From: Xanthobacter tagetidis
GTDB lineage: Bacteria; Pseudomonadota; Alphaproteobacteria; Rhizobiales; Xanthobacteraceae
Direction: 5' to 3'
Assembly: GCF_003667445.1 (NCBI RefSeq)
Contig: NZ_RCTF01000022.1
Coordinates: 32,059-96,058, forward strand
DNA: 64,000 bases
The translations under genes and the position numbers were made by a program. Every line of letters begins with the position of its first letter. Position 1 is the stretch's first letter. The notes below the pieces were generated by a model that worked only from the letters and a program-made list of their open reading frames with translations, was not told where the DNA came from and made no database searches. Positions 35,705-42,786 of this stretch are shown piece after piece.

Positions 35705-36340
35705 ATGCGACCTGTGGGCCCGATGCGCCAATCTCCAGTGATCGTGAAGATCGGCGGCAGCCTCCTCAGTGCGGCGGCACCGCGCCTGCTGCTGCAACGG
35801 CTCGCGGCGGAGCGCCGGGTCATCCTGGTGCCCGGCGGCGGCGTCTTCGCCGATGCGGTGCGCGACGCTCAGCCGCGGCTCGACCTGACGGACGCCGCCT
35901 GCCACGCCATGGCGATCCTGGCCATGGAGCAGACCGCCTTTGCGCTCGCCGATCTGTGCCCCGCACTGGCCGGCTGCCGCACCGAGGCCGAGCTCGCCGC
36001 TCCCCGGGCCGGCGCGGCGCTATGGTTCCCCGCCGCCATGCTGCTGGGCGCGCCGGACATCGCGGAGAGCTGGGACGTGACCTCCGACAGCCTGGCGCTT
36101 TGGCTCGCGCATCGGCTCGGAGCGCCGCGGCTCATCCTGGTGAAGGCGCCCGGCGCGACGGTGCCGGGCGAGCTGGTCCACGGCGACCGCCTTGAGGCGC
36201 TCGCCGCGGCGGGCATCCTCGATCGCGCCTTTGCGCGCATGGCATCCGGCTTCGCGGGCTCTATTGTCCTCGTGACCGCGGACGATTCCGCACGGCTCGC
36301 AGCGGCGCTCGCCACCGGCGCCGGGATGGACCTTCGATGA
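35705..36340 (+). CDS. Amino-acid-kinase-family protein, MfnE-like
   Basis: A 211-residue protein of the amino acid kinase fold. The N-terminal VIVKIGGSLL and LVPGGGVFADAVRDAQ bind phosphates, and WDVTSDSLALWLAHRLGAPRLILVKAPG is the substrate/nucleotide region. In archaea MfnE phosphorylates (5-(aminomethyl)furan-3-yl)methyl phosphate for methanofuran; position in an operon with MfnB makes that the best guess. Starts at 35705 or 35723 are both possible. Its stop overlaps the flavoprotein ATG (ATGA). Confidence 0.78.
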   Translation: MRPVGPMRQSPVIVKIGGSLLSAAAPRLLLQRLAAERRVILVPGGGVFADAVRDAQPRLDLTDAACHAMAILAMEQTAFALADLCPALAGCRTEAELAAPRAGAALWFPAAMLLGAPDIAESWDVTSDSLALWLAHRLGAPRLILVKAPGATVPGELVHGDRLEALAAAGILDRAFARMASGFAGSIVLVTADDSARLAAALATGAGMDLR

Positions 36341-36882
36341 CCGACGCCTCCTTTGCCACGCGCTGGGCCTGGGCCCTGTCCGGCTCCGGCCATTTCTTCA
36401 CCGAATGCATCGAGATGATTGGCCGGCTCGGGGCGGTGGACCTGTTCGTCTCGGCGGCGGCCGAGGAGGTGCTGCGCATGTACAAGCAGGCGCTGCCCGA
36501 GGGCACCGGCATCTACCGCGACCGCACCGCCTCGGCGGCGCCGGTGGGGCGCTTCTATGACGGGCACTACCACACGCTGGTGGTGGCGCCAGCCTCCTCC
36601 AACACGGTGGCGAAGGCGGTGCTGGGCATTTCCGACACCCTCGTCACCAACTGCTTCGCCCAGGCGGGCAAGTGTCGCGTGCCGTCTATCGTGTTCGCCT
36701 GCGACACCGCCCCCGAAATGCTCTCCATGGCGCCGGGCGGGCTGGTGAAGGTGTTTCCGCGCCGCATCGACCTGGAGAACACGGAACGGCTCAAGGGGTT
36801 CGAGGCCACCACGGTGGCCGAGAGCCTCGCCGACCTCGACGCCGCCATCGCTCGCCGCAAGGCGCAACTGGCGCAGGGCTGA
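36337..36882 (+). CDS. Flavoprotein, dihydromethanopterin reductase (DmrB/AfpA)-like
   Basis: A 181-residue HFCD-type flavoprotein. WALSGSGHFFTECIEMI is the FMN phosphate loop and VVAPASSNTVAKAVLGISDTLVTN the second flavin motif. Related proteins in methylotrophs reduce dihydromethanopterin to tetrahydromethanopterin. Neighbours are other cofactor genes, four-base overlap upstream and 4-bp gap downstream. The electron donor is not evident. Confidence 0.82.
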   Translation: MTDASFATRWAWALSGSGHFFTECIEMIGRLGAVDLFVSAAAEEVLRMYKQALPEGTGIYRDRTASAAPVGRFYDGHYHTLVVAPASSNTVAKAVLGISDTLVTNCFAQAGKCRVPSIVFACDTAPEMLSMAPGGLVKVFPRRIDLENTERLKGFEATTVAESLADLDAAIARRKAQLAQG

Positions 36883-36886
36883 CGCC

Positions 36887-38323
36887 ATGGCGGAGCGCAT
36901 CGTCCTCCTCACCGGCTCGCTCGCCGAGCCGCGCATCGCCCGGATCGCCGAGGCGATCTCGGACACCGCGCTCCAGCCCGTGGTGCTGAACATCGGCGTG
37001 AAGGTGGCGGCGCTGATGACGACGCAGATCGTCGAGCGCCGGCTCGCTCTGCCCGCCGGCACCGACCGGGTGCTGATGCCCGGCCGCTTCCGGGGTGACC
37101 TGGAGCGCCTCGCCGACCGGTTCGGCGTGCCGTTCGAGCGCGGTCCGGAGGAGGCCGCCGACATTCCCGCTTTCTTCGGCAAGGGCGGCAAGGCGCCCGA
37201 CCTCTCGCACCAGGACGTGACCATCTTCGCCGAGATCGTCGATGCCCCGCGCCTCGCCGTGCCCGACATCCTTGCCCGCGCCAAGGCACTCGCCGCCGAC
37301 GGGGCGGACGTGATCGATCTCGGCGCGCTGCCGGACGAGCCGTTCCCGCATCTGGAAGACGCCATCGCCGCGCTCAAGGCGGACGGGCTCAAGGTGAGCA
37401 TCGACAGTTTCTCCGCCGACGACCTCGCCCGCGCCAACCGCGCCGGCGCCGACTTCCTGCTCAGCCTCAGCGAGACGACGCTCGATGTGCTCAAGGAAGG
37501 GCCGGCGGTGCCCGTTCTCGTGCCGGCGACCCCAGGCGACCTCGCCTCGCTGCTGCGGGCGGTGGAGGCCTGCGAGGCCATGGGCCGCGCCTTCCTCGCC
37601 GATCCGATCCTCGACCCGATCCATTTCGGCTTCACCGCCTCGCTGCTGCGCTATGCGGAGCTCAGGCGGCTGAAGCCGGACATCCCCATCCTCATGGGCA
37701 TCGGCAATGTCACCGAGCTGACCGACGCCGACACCACCGGCGTCAATGCGGTGCTCATGGGGATCATCTCCGAGCTGCGCCTCAACGCCGTCCTGGCGGT
37801 GCAGGTGAGCCCGCACTGCCGCACCGCGGTGAAGGAGTTCGACCGGGCGCGGCGCGAGTTCTTCGCCGCCCGCGAGGCGGGCGCGCTGCCGCAGGGCTTC
37901 GGCGGCGGGCTGATGGCGCTGCGCGACCGCGCGCCGCTCTCCACCACGCCGCAGGAAATCGAGCGGCTCGCCGCCGAGGTGCGCGATCGCAACGTCCGCA
38001 TCGAGGTGAGCGCGGACGGCATCCACGCCTACAACCGCGACGGCCATCATGTGGCGCAGGACCCGTTCGCGCTCTACCCGCACCTCAAGGTGGCGGACGA
38101 TGGCGCCCATGCCTTCTATCTCGGGGTGGAGACCGCCCGCGCCGAGATCGCCTATCGCCTCGGCAAGCGCTATGCGCAGGACGCCCCGCTCGCCTGGGGC
38201 GTCGCGGCGGCGACCGGATCGGGCGCCGAGACCGCGCACCGATTGACTTTCGACAAAGCGGGGCCGACGCTTTCCGCCCCAACCGAGCCGCTCGAGGGCG
38301 ACACGAAGGACGACGCCGAGTGA
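36887..38323 (+). CDS. Dihydropteroate-synthase-related protein (DUF6513 N-domain)
   Basis: A 478-residue protein. Residues 1 to ~110 (MAERIVLLTGSLAEPRIARIAEAI...) form the small N-domain. About 115-345 is a DHPS-like TIM barrel (ADGADVIDLGALPDEP, LKVSIDSFSADDLARANRAGADFLLSL, PILMGIGNVTELTDADTTGVNAVL). The last ~130 residues are an extra domain (VRIEVSADGIHAYNRDGHH, YLGVETARAEIAYRLGKRYAQDAPLAWG). It is known from methanogens and H4MPT-using bacteria. It presumably handles a pterin or furan intermediate; the exact reaction is not settled. Confidence 0.85.
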   Translation: MAERIVLLTGSLAEPRIARIAEAISDTALQPVVLNIGVKVAALMTTQIVERRLALPAGTDRVLMPGRFRGDLERLADRFGVPFERGPEEAADIPAFFGKGGKAPDLSHQDVTIFAEIVDAPRLAVPDILARAKALAADGADVIDLGALPDEPFPHLEDAIAALKADGLKVSIDSFSADDLARANRAGADFLLSLSETTLDVLKEGPAVPVLVPATPGDLASLLRAVEACEAMGRAFLADPILDPIHFGFTASLLRYAELRRLKPDIPILMGIGNVTELTDADTTGVNAVLMGIISELRLNAVLAVQVSPHCRTAVKEFDRARREFFAAREAGALPQGFGGGLMALRDRAPLSTTPQEIERLAAEVRDRNVRIEVSADGIHAYNRDGHHVAQDPFALYPHLKVADDGAHAFYLGVETARAEIAYRLGKRYAQDAPLAWGVAAATGSGAETAHRLTFDKAGPTLSAPTEPLEGDTKDDAE

Positions 38324-38886
38324 TCCGCGAGACCATCGTCACCACGCTCTCGCCCTCCGGCGAGCCGCAGGTCGCGCCCATGGGAGCGAGCGTGGTGGAG
38401 GGCGGCTACCTGCTGCAGCCGTTCCGGCCCTCGCGCACGCTCGACAACCTGCTTTCGGCGCGCGCGGGCGTGGTGAACCTCACCGACGACGCGCGCATCT
38501 TCGCCGGCTGCATCACCGGCCGGCACCGCTCCTGGCCCACCGTGCCCGCCAGCCGCATCGCCGGCGTGCGGCTGGAGGCGGCGCTGGCGCACGAGGAGTT
38601 CGAGGTGAGCCGGGTGGAGGAGGACACGGTGCGCCCGCGCTTCTTCTGCCGCGTGGTGCACCAGGAGAGCCATGCCCCCTTCCTCGGCCTCAACCGCGCC
38701 GTGGCGGCGGTGGTGGAGGGGGCGATCCTTGTCTCGCGCCTCCACATGCTCGACCCGGAGCGCGTGGACCGGGAGATGAACTATCTCTCGGTGGCGGTGG
38801 AGAAGACCGCCGGCCCGGCCGAGCGCGAGGCCTGGGACTGGCTGTGCGAGACAGTCGCCGACCACCGCGCGCGGGCGGCCTCGTGA
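38320..38886 (+). CDS. DUF447-family protein (FMN-binding-like fold)
   Basis: A 188-residue protein starting with GTG that overlaps the previous stop (GTGA). MIRETIVTTLSPSGEPQVAPMGASV and RPSRTLDNLLSARAGVVNLTDDARIFAG resemble the split-barrel flavin-binding fold; the family is DUF447, shared by archaea and methylotrophic bacteria. A conserved linkage with H4MPT/methylofuran genes suggests a redox or binding role in cofactor synthesis. The reaction is unknown. Confidence 0.82.
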   Translation: MIRETIVTTLSPSGEPQVAPMGASVVEGGYLLQPFRPSRTLDNLLSARAGVVNLTDDARIFAGCITGRHRSWPTVPASRIAGVRLEAALAHEEFEVSRVEEDTVRPRFFCRVVHQESHAPFLGLNRAVAAVVEGAILVSRLHMLDPERVDREMNYLSVAVEKTAGPAEREAWDWLCETVADHRARAAS

Positions 38887-39614
38887 CCCCCTCCCCGCGC
38901 CGCGCGCCGGGCCTGCTCGCCAGCGTCGCGACCCTTGCCGAGATGGACGCGGCGATCGCCGGCGGCGCCGACATCGTCGACCTGAAGGACCCGGCCAAGG
39001 GCGCCCTCGGCGCGTGGGAGGCGGCAGCGCTCGCCGCCGCCGTCGCCCGCTGGCGCGCGCTGCCGCCGGGCGGCCCGCTGCTCAGCGCGACCATCGGCGA
39101 CCATCCGCTGGAGCCGGGCGCGCTCTGCGCCGCCGCGGCGCGGGTGGCGGACAGCGGCGTGCCGCTGGTGAAGATCGGCTTTGCGCTCTCCCCGGCCACC
39201 GGGCCGGAGACGCTCGCGGCCTGCCTTGCCGCCCTCGCCCCGCTGGCGCGGGCGCACCGGCTGATCGCCGTCCTGTTCGCGGACCTTGGGCCGGACCTCG
39301 CCGCGGTGCCGGCCTTCGCCGGCGCTGGCTTCGCGGGCGTGATGCTCGACACCGCCGACAAGCGCGCGGGCGGGCTTCGGGCGCACCTCGACGACCGGGC
39401 GCTCGCGGGCTTCCTCGCCGCCGCCCGCGCGCACAAGCTGATGAGCGGCCTCGCGGGCGCGCTGGCGCTGGCGGACGCGGCGCCGCTCGCCGCGCTCGGG
39501 CCGGACTATCTCGGCTTCCGCGGTGCGCTCTGCGCGGAGGGGCGCACCGGTGCGCTCGACCCGGCGCGACTCGCGGCGGTGCGCGCCGCGCTGGCCTATG
39601 CGGCGGCGGCCTGA
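38883..39614 (+). CDS. mfnB: (5-formylfuran-3-yl)methyl phosphate synthase
   Basis: A 243-residue TIM-barrel protein. LLASVATLAEMDAAIAGGADIVDLKDPAKGALG with the Schiff-base-type Lys and KIGFAL match MfnB, which makes the furan ring of methanofuran from two glyceraldehyde 3-phosphates. Later motifs are AGVMLDTADKRAGGLRAHL and PDYLGFRGALC. GTG at 38883 overlaps the previous stop (GTGA). It is the last gene of the five-gene operon; it ends 3 bp from the convergent DUF938 gene. Confidence 0.88.
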   Translation: MTPSPRRAPGLLASVATLAEMDAAIAGGADIVDLKDPAKGALGAWEAAALAAAVARWRALPPGGPLLSATIGDHPLEPGALCAAAARVADSGVPLVKIGFALSPATGPETLAACLAALAPLARAHRLIAVLFADLGPDLAAVPAFAGAGFAGVMLDTADKRAGGLRAHLDDRALAGFLAAARAHKLMSGLAGALALADAAPLAALGPDYLGFRGALCAEGRTGALDPARLAAVRAALAYAAAA

Positions 39615-39617
39615 GGC

Positions 39618-40232
39618 TCAGCCCGTCTTGCGGAAGACGACCGCGAGATTATTGGCCGGCATCTCGACGATTTGCTCCAGAGCGAGCCCATGGCGTGCCG
39701 CCTCCGCCGCCACGTCCTCCAGGCGGCGCAGGCCGAAGGCGGGATTGCGCGCCTTCAGGCTGGCGTCGAAGGCAAGATTGCTCGGCGCGGTCTCGATGCC
39801 GTCGCGCACATAGGGTCCGTAGAGCACCAGCGGCCCACCCGCCGGCAGCCGCGCCCCCGCGCCGGCCATCAGGCCCTGCGTGGAGGCCCAGGGCGAGATG
39901 TGGATCATGTTGATGCACACGGTGGCATCCACATCCCCCACCGGCCAGTCCGGCGCGGCGGCGTCCAGCGCCAGCGGCGGGCGCACATTGGCCAGCCCCT
40001 CTGCCGCCGCATGGGCAGCGACCGAGGCGCGGGCGTCCGGCGCGGGATCGGTGGGCTGGAAGGAAAGGTCGGGCAGGTTCCGGGCGAAGTGGACCACATG
40101 CTCGCCCGAGCCGCTGGCGATCTCCAGCACCAGCCCGGCGGCCGGCAGCACCTCCCGCAGCACATCGAGGATCGGCCCGCGATTGCGCAGGGCCGAGGGG
40201 GCGGAGAGGCGGGAATCGGGCAGGCCGGACAC
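39618..40232 (-). CDS. DUF938 SAM-dependent methyltransferase-like protein
   Basis: A 204-residue class I methyltransferase fold. LEIASGSGEHVVHFA is motif I for SAM, and ATVCINMIHISPWASTQGLM and GPLVLYGPYVRDG are DUF938 hallmarks. The substrate is unknown. The start is GTG at 40232. It converges tightly (3 bp) on mfnB, which implies no terminator between them, but a shared pathway is not shown. Confidence 0.85.
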   Translation of the reverse strand: MSGLPDSRLSAPSALRNRGPILDVLREVLPAAGLVLEIASGSGEHVVHFARNLPDLSFQPTDPAPDARASVAAHAAAEGLANVRPPLALDAAAPDWPVGDVDATVCINMIHISPWASTQGLMAGAGARLPAGGPLVLYGPYVRDGIETAPSNLAFDASLKARNPAFGLRRLEDVAAEAARHGLALEQIVEMPANNLAVVFRKTG

Positions 40233-40298
40233 GGGGGACGTCTCCTAGAGAAGCGCCGCACCATAGACCAACCGCGCGCCGGGGCGAGCGCGCGGCGA

Positions 40299-40333
40299 TA
40301 TAGTTGACATGGAAACTATATTCCTATAGTTTC
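40299..40333. promoter_or_regulatory. Promoter and tandem-half-site operator of the MarR-type gene
   Basis: TTGACA (40304-40309) and TATAGT (40325-40330, 15-bp spacer) form a sigma70-like promoter. A perfect palindrome overlaps it: GAAACTATA (40312-40320), 4-nt TTCC, TATAGTTTC (40325-40333). A third half site, TATAGTT (40299-40305), faces the first arm across 8 nt. The repressor would cover the promoter, so autoregulation by the MarR protein 26 bp downstream is likely. Confidence 0.75.
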
Positions 40334-40358
40334 CTACTCAACCAATTGAGCCCCACTC

Positions 40359-40808
40359 ATGCCCGTCTCCGACCTCTCCGCCCATCTCGGCTACTGGCTG
40401 CGCTTCGTGTCGAACCACGTCTCCCTCGCCTTCGCCCGCAAGGTGGAGGGGCGCGGAGTGACGGTGGCGGAATGGGTGCTGCTGCGCATGCTGCACGGCG
40501 CGGAGCCCACCGCGCCCAGCCGCCTCGCGGACCGGCTCGGCCTCACCCGCGGCGCGGTGAGCAAGCTCGCGGACCGGCTGCTGGCGAAGGGCCTCATCGT
40601 GCGCGCCGCCAGCGAGAGCGACGGGCGCGCCCATACCCTTGCCTTGACGCCCGAGGGCGCGGCTTTGGTGCCGGTGCTCGCCGCGCTGGCGGACGAGAAC
40701 GACGCCGAATTCTTCGCCGACCTCACGGCCGATGAGCGCGCGGTCATCGCGGGCGCGCTGCGTCGCATCGTCGAGAAGCGGGGCCTGAGGGCCGTGCCCG
40801 TCGACTGA
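40359..40808 (+). CDS. MarR-family transcriptional regulator
   Basis: A 149-residue winged-helix regulator. APSRLADRLGLTRGAVSKLADRLLAKGLIVR is the recognition helix region, and ASESDGRAHTLALTPEGAAL the beta wing. MarR proteins bind palindromes as dimers and release on ligand. The palindrome over its own promoter supports autorepression. It is followed after 28 bp by a DUF1398 gene, probably co-regulated. Confidence 0.92.
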   Translation: MPVSDLSAHLGYWLRFVSNHVSLAFARKVEGRGVTVAEWVLLRMLHGAEPTAPSRLADRLGLTRGAVSKLADRLLAKGLIVRAASESDGRAHTLALTPEGAALVPVLAALADENDAEFFADLTADERAVIAGALRRIVEKRGLRAVPVD

Positions 40809-40836
40809 ATACACCTCCCAACACCGGAGATCGCCC

Positions 40837-41244
40837 ATGGACCCGCACCAGTCCGAAACCGCCGCCGCATGCCTGAAGGCCGCCGAGGCCAATGCGATGA
40901 CCTTCCCCGAGATCGTCGGCGCGCTGATGGCGGCGGGCTTCGAGGGCTATGAGGTAGACCTGCGGCAGGCCCGCGCCACCTACTTCCTGCCGGACGGCGA
41001 AGCGCTCGCCCTCGCCTGCCACGAAAGCCCGGTCCCAGTGGCGCCAAGCTTCGATGCCGCCGCGCTCCAGGCCGCCATCCGCCAAGCGCAGACGCTCGCC
41101 CCCGGCTACACCTATCGCGGCTTCTGCGACAAGGCGAAGGCCGCCGGCTGCGCCGGCTACATGGTCTCCTTCACCGGCCGCCGCGCGCTCTATTTCGGCC
41201 GCACGGCGGAAACGCATGTGGAGCTGTTTCCGCGGGCGGCGTGA
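40837..41244 (+). CDS. DUF1398 (YbcV-like) protein
   Basis: A 135-residue protein of the DUF1398 family. The segment FPEIVGALMAAGFEGYEVDLRQARATYFLPDGEAL and GYTYRGFCDKAKAAGCAGYMVSFTGRRALYFGRTAETHVE are typical. The function is unknown. It is the second gene of the MarR unit and may be the main regulated target. Confidence 0.82.
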   Translation: MDPHQSETAAACLKAAEANAMTFPEIVGALMAAGFEGYEVDLRQARATYFLPDGEALALACHESPVPVAPSFDAAALQAAIRQAQTLAPGYTYRGFCDKAKAAGCAGYMVSFTGRRALYFGRTAETHVELFPRAA

Positions 41245-41265
41245 GCCCCGGCCCCGCCCTATCCC

Positions 41266-41646
41266 TCACTCATACTTCACATAGGCAAACCGCAGATCCC
41301 CCTGCGGCGTGCCTTCCAGGGCGCCGCCTTCCTCCAGGCCGGGCTGCCACTGCACCACCTCCTCGATCTTCGTCGCCAGCGCAAAGTCGCGCTCGGTGAT
41401 GCCCTTGGCGTCGTGGGACATGAGGCGCACCTCGACCCAGGCATAGGAGGCGGTGAGGTCGGGATGGTGCCACGCCGCCTCGGCGAGATGGCCCACCGTG
41501 TTGATGACCATCAGCGTGCCCTTCCAGCTCGCGGTCTTGTAGGTGCGGCGGATCCAGCCGTCCTCGTAGCGCCAGTGCGGCAGCGCGGCGGACAGGCGCG
41601 CGGCGATCTCGTCCGGCGTGAAGGTGTGCTTGCGGTCGACGGCCAT
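41266..41646 (-). CDS. Pterin-4a-carbinolamine dehydratase homologue
   Basis: A 125-residue protein. EAAWHHPDLTASYAWVEVRLMSHDAKGITERDFALATKIE matches the PCD motif (E-x3-H-H-P then a later His), with His60, His61 and His78. It is longer than the usual ~95 aa; the extra C-terminal tail QPGLEEGGALEGTPQGDLRFAYVKYE is unusual. Canonical PCD dehydrates 4a-hydroxytetrahydrobiopterin. A PCD-like gene (pcs) is linked to H4MPT synthesis in methylotrophs, so that role is plausible here (inference). Confidence 0.8.
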   Translation of the reverse strand: MAVDRKHTFTPDEIAARLSAALPHWRYEDGWIRRTYKTASWKGTLMVINTVGHLAEAAWHHPDLTASYAWVEVRLMSHDAKGITERDFALATKIEEVVQWQPGLEEGGALEGTPQGDLRFAYVKYE

Positions 41647-41701
41647 GGCTTGCCTCCTTCGATCCCGGACAACCCGCGCGGTCCCGCGCCCGTTCCCGCT
41701 G

Positions 41702-42595
41702 TCAGGCGAGGCCGGCCTGGCGCTTGGCGGCGGTTAGGGTGTTGGCGAGCAGGCAGGCGATGGTCATGGGGCCGACCCCGCCCGGCACCGGCGTGATGAG
41801 GCCGGCAATGCCCTGCGCCTCGGCGAAGGCGACGTCGCCCACCAGGCGGGTCTTGCCGTCCGCCTTCGGCACGCGGTTGATGCCGACATCGATCACGGTC
41901 GCGCCGGGCTTGATCCAGTCGCCGCGGATCATCTCCGGCCGGCCGACGGCGGCGATCAGGATGTCCGCCTGGCGGCACTCGGCCGGGAGGTCGCGGGTGC
42001 GCGAATGGGCGATGGTGACGGTGCAGTCCTCCTTCAGGAGCAGCTGCGCCACCGGCTTGCCGACGATGTTGGAGCGGCCCACCACCACCGCCTTCATCCC
42101 GGCGAGGCTGCCCAGATGGTGCTTCAGCAGCATCACGCAGCCGAGCGGCGTGCACGGCACCAAAGCGTCGAGGCCCACCGCAAGGCGGCCGGCATTGATG
42201 ACGTGGAAGCCGTCCACGTCCTTTTCGGGATCGATGGCGGCGAGCACCTTCATGGCGTCGATCTGCGGCGGCAGCGGCAGCTGCACCAGGATGCCGTTCA
42301 CGGCCGGATCGGCATTGAGGCTGGCGACCAGCGCCAGGAGGTCCTCTTCGCGCGTGTCGGCGGGCAGCTTGTGCTCGAACGAGGCCATGCCGGCCTCCAC
42401 CGTCTGCGCCGCCTTGTTGCGCACATAGACCTCGCTCGCCGGGTCCGCGCCCACCAGCACCACCGCGAGGCCGGGCCTGAAGGGCGGATGCGCCGCGCCC
42501 AGCGCAGCCACCTCGGCGCCGATGCGCGCCCTGAGGCCGGCGGCGAAGGCCTTGCCGTCGATCAGACGGGTCTCGATGTTGTGGCTCCCGGTCAC
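41702..42595 (-). CDS. folD: Methylenetetrahydrofolate dehydrogenase/cyclohydrolase
   Basis: A 297-residue bifunctional enzyme interconverting methylene-, methenyl- and formyl-tetrahydrofolate with NADP. SEVYVRNKAAQTVEAG holds the catalytic Lys, with GILVQLPLPP, PCTPLGCVMLL, VVVGRSNIVGKPVAQLL and ITPVPGGVGPMT. The start is GTG at 42595 with GAGGGGTG upstream. It lies 55 bp upstream of the PCD-like gene on the same strand. Confidence 0.95.
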   Translation of the reverse strand: MTGSHNIETRLIDGKAFAAGLRARIGAEVAALGAAHPPFRPGLAVVLVGADPASEVYVRNKAAQTVEAGMASFEHKLPADTREEDLLALVASLNADPAVNGILVQLPLPPQIDAMKVLAAIDPEKDVDGFHVINAGRLAVGLDALVPCTPLGCVMLLKHHLGSLAGMKAVVVGRSNIVGKPVAQLLLKEDCTVTIAHSRTRDLPAECRQADILIAAVGRPEMIRGDWIKPGATVIDVGINRVPKADGKTRLVGDVAFAEAQGIAGLITPVPGGVGPMTIACLLANTLTAAKRQAGLA

Positions 42596-42786
42596 GCGCA
42601 ACACCCCTCTGTCGGCCGCGCGCGGCGCGCGGTCTGCCTCAGCCCGTCTTGTGCCAAGCGCCCCGGCAAACGCAACCATCCACACGCATGGGCAGCCGGG
42701 ATCCGCAGCAGAATCTCTTAAAGAGAGAATTTTTTTCCTTCAAGGAAATAACTCGATGCCGGTTGCCGGCGGCTACTTGCCGGCCG

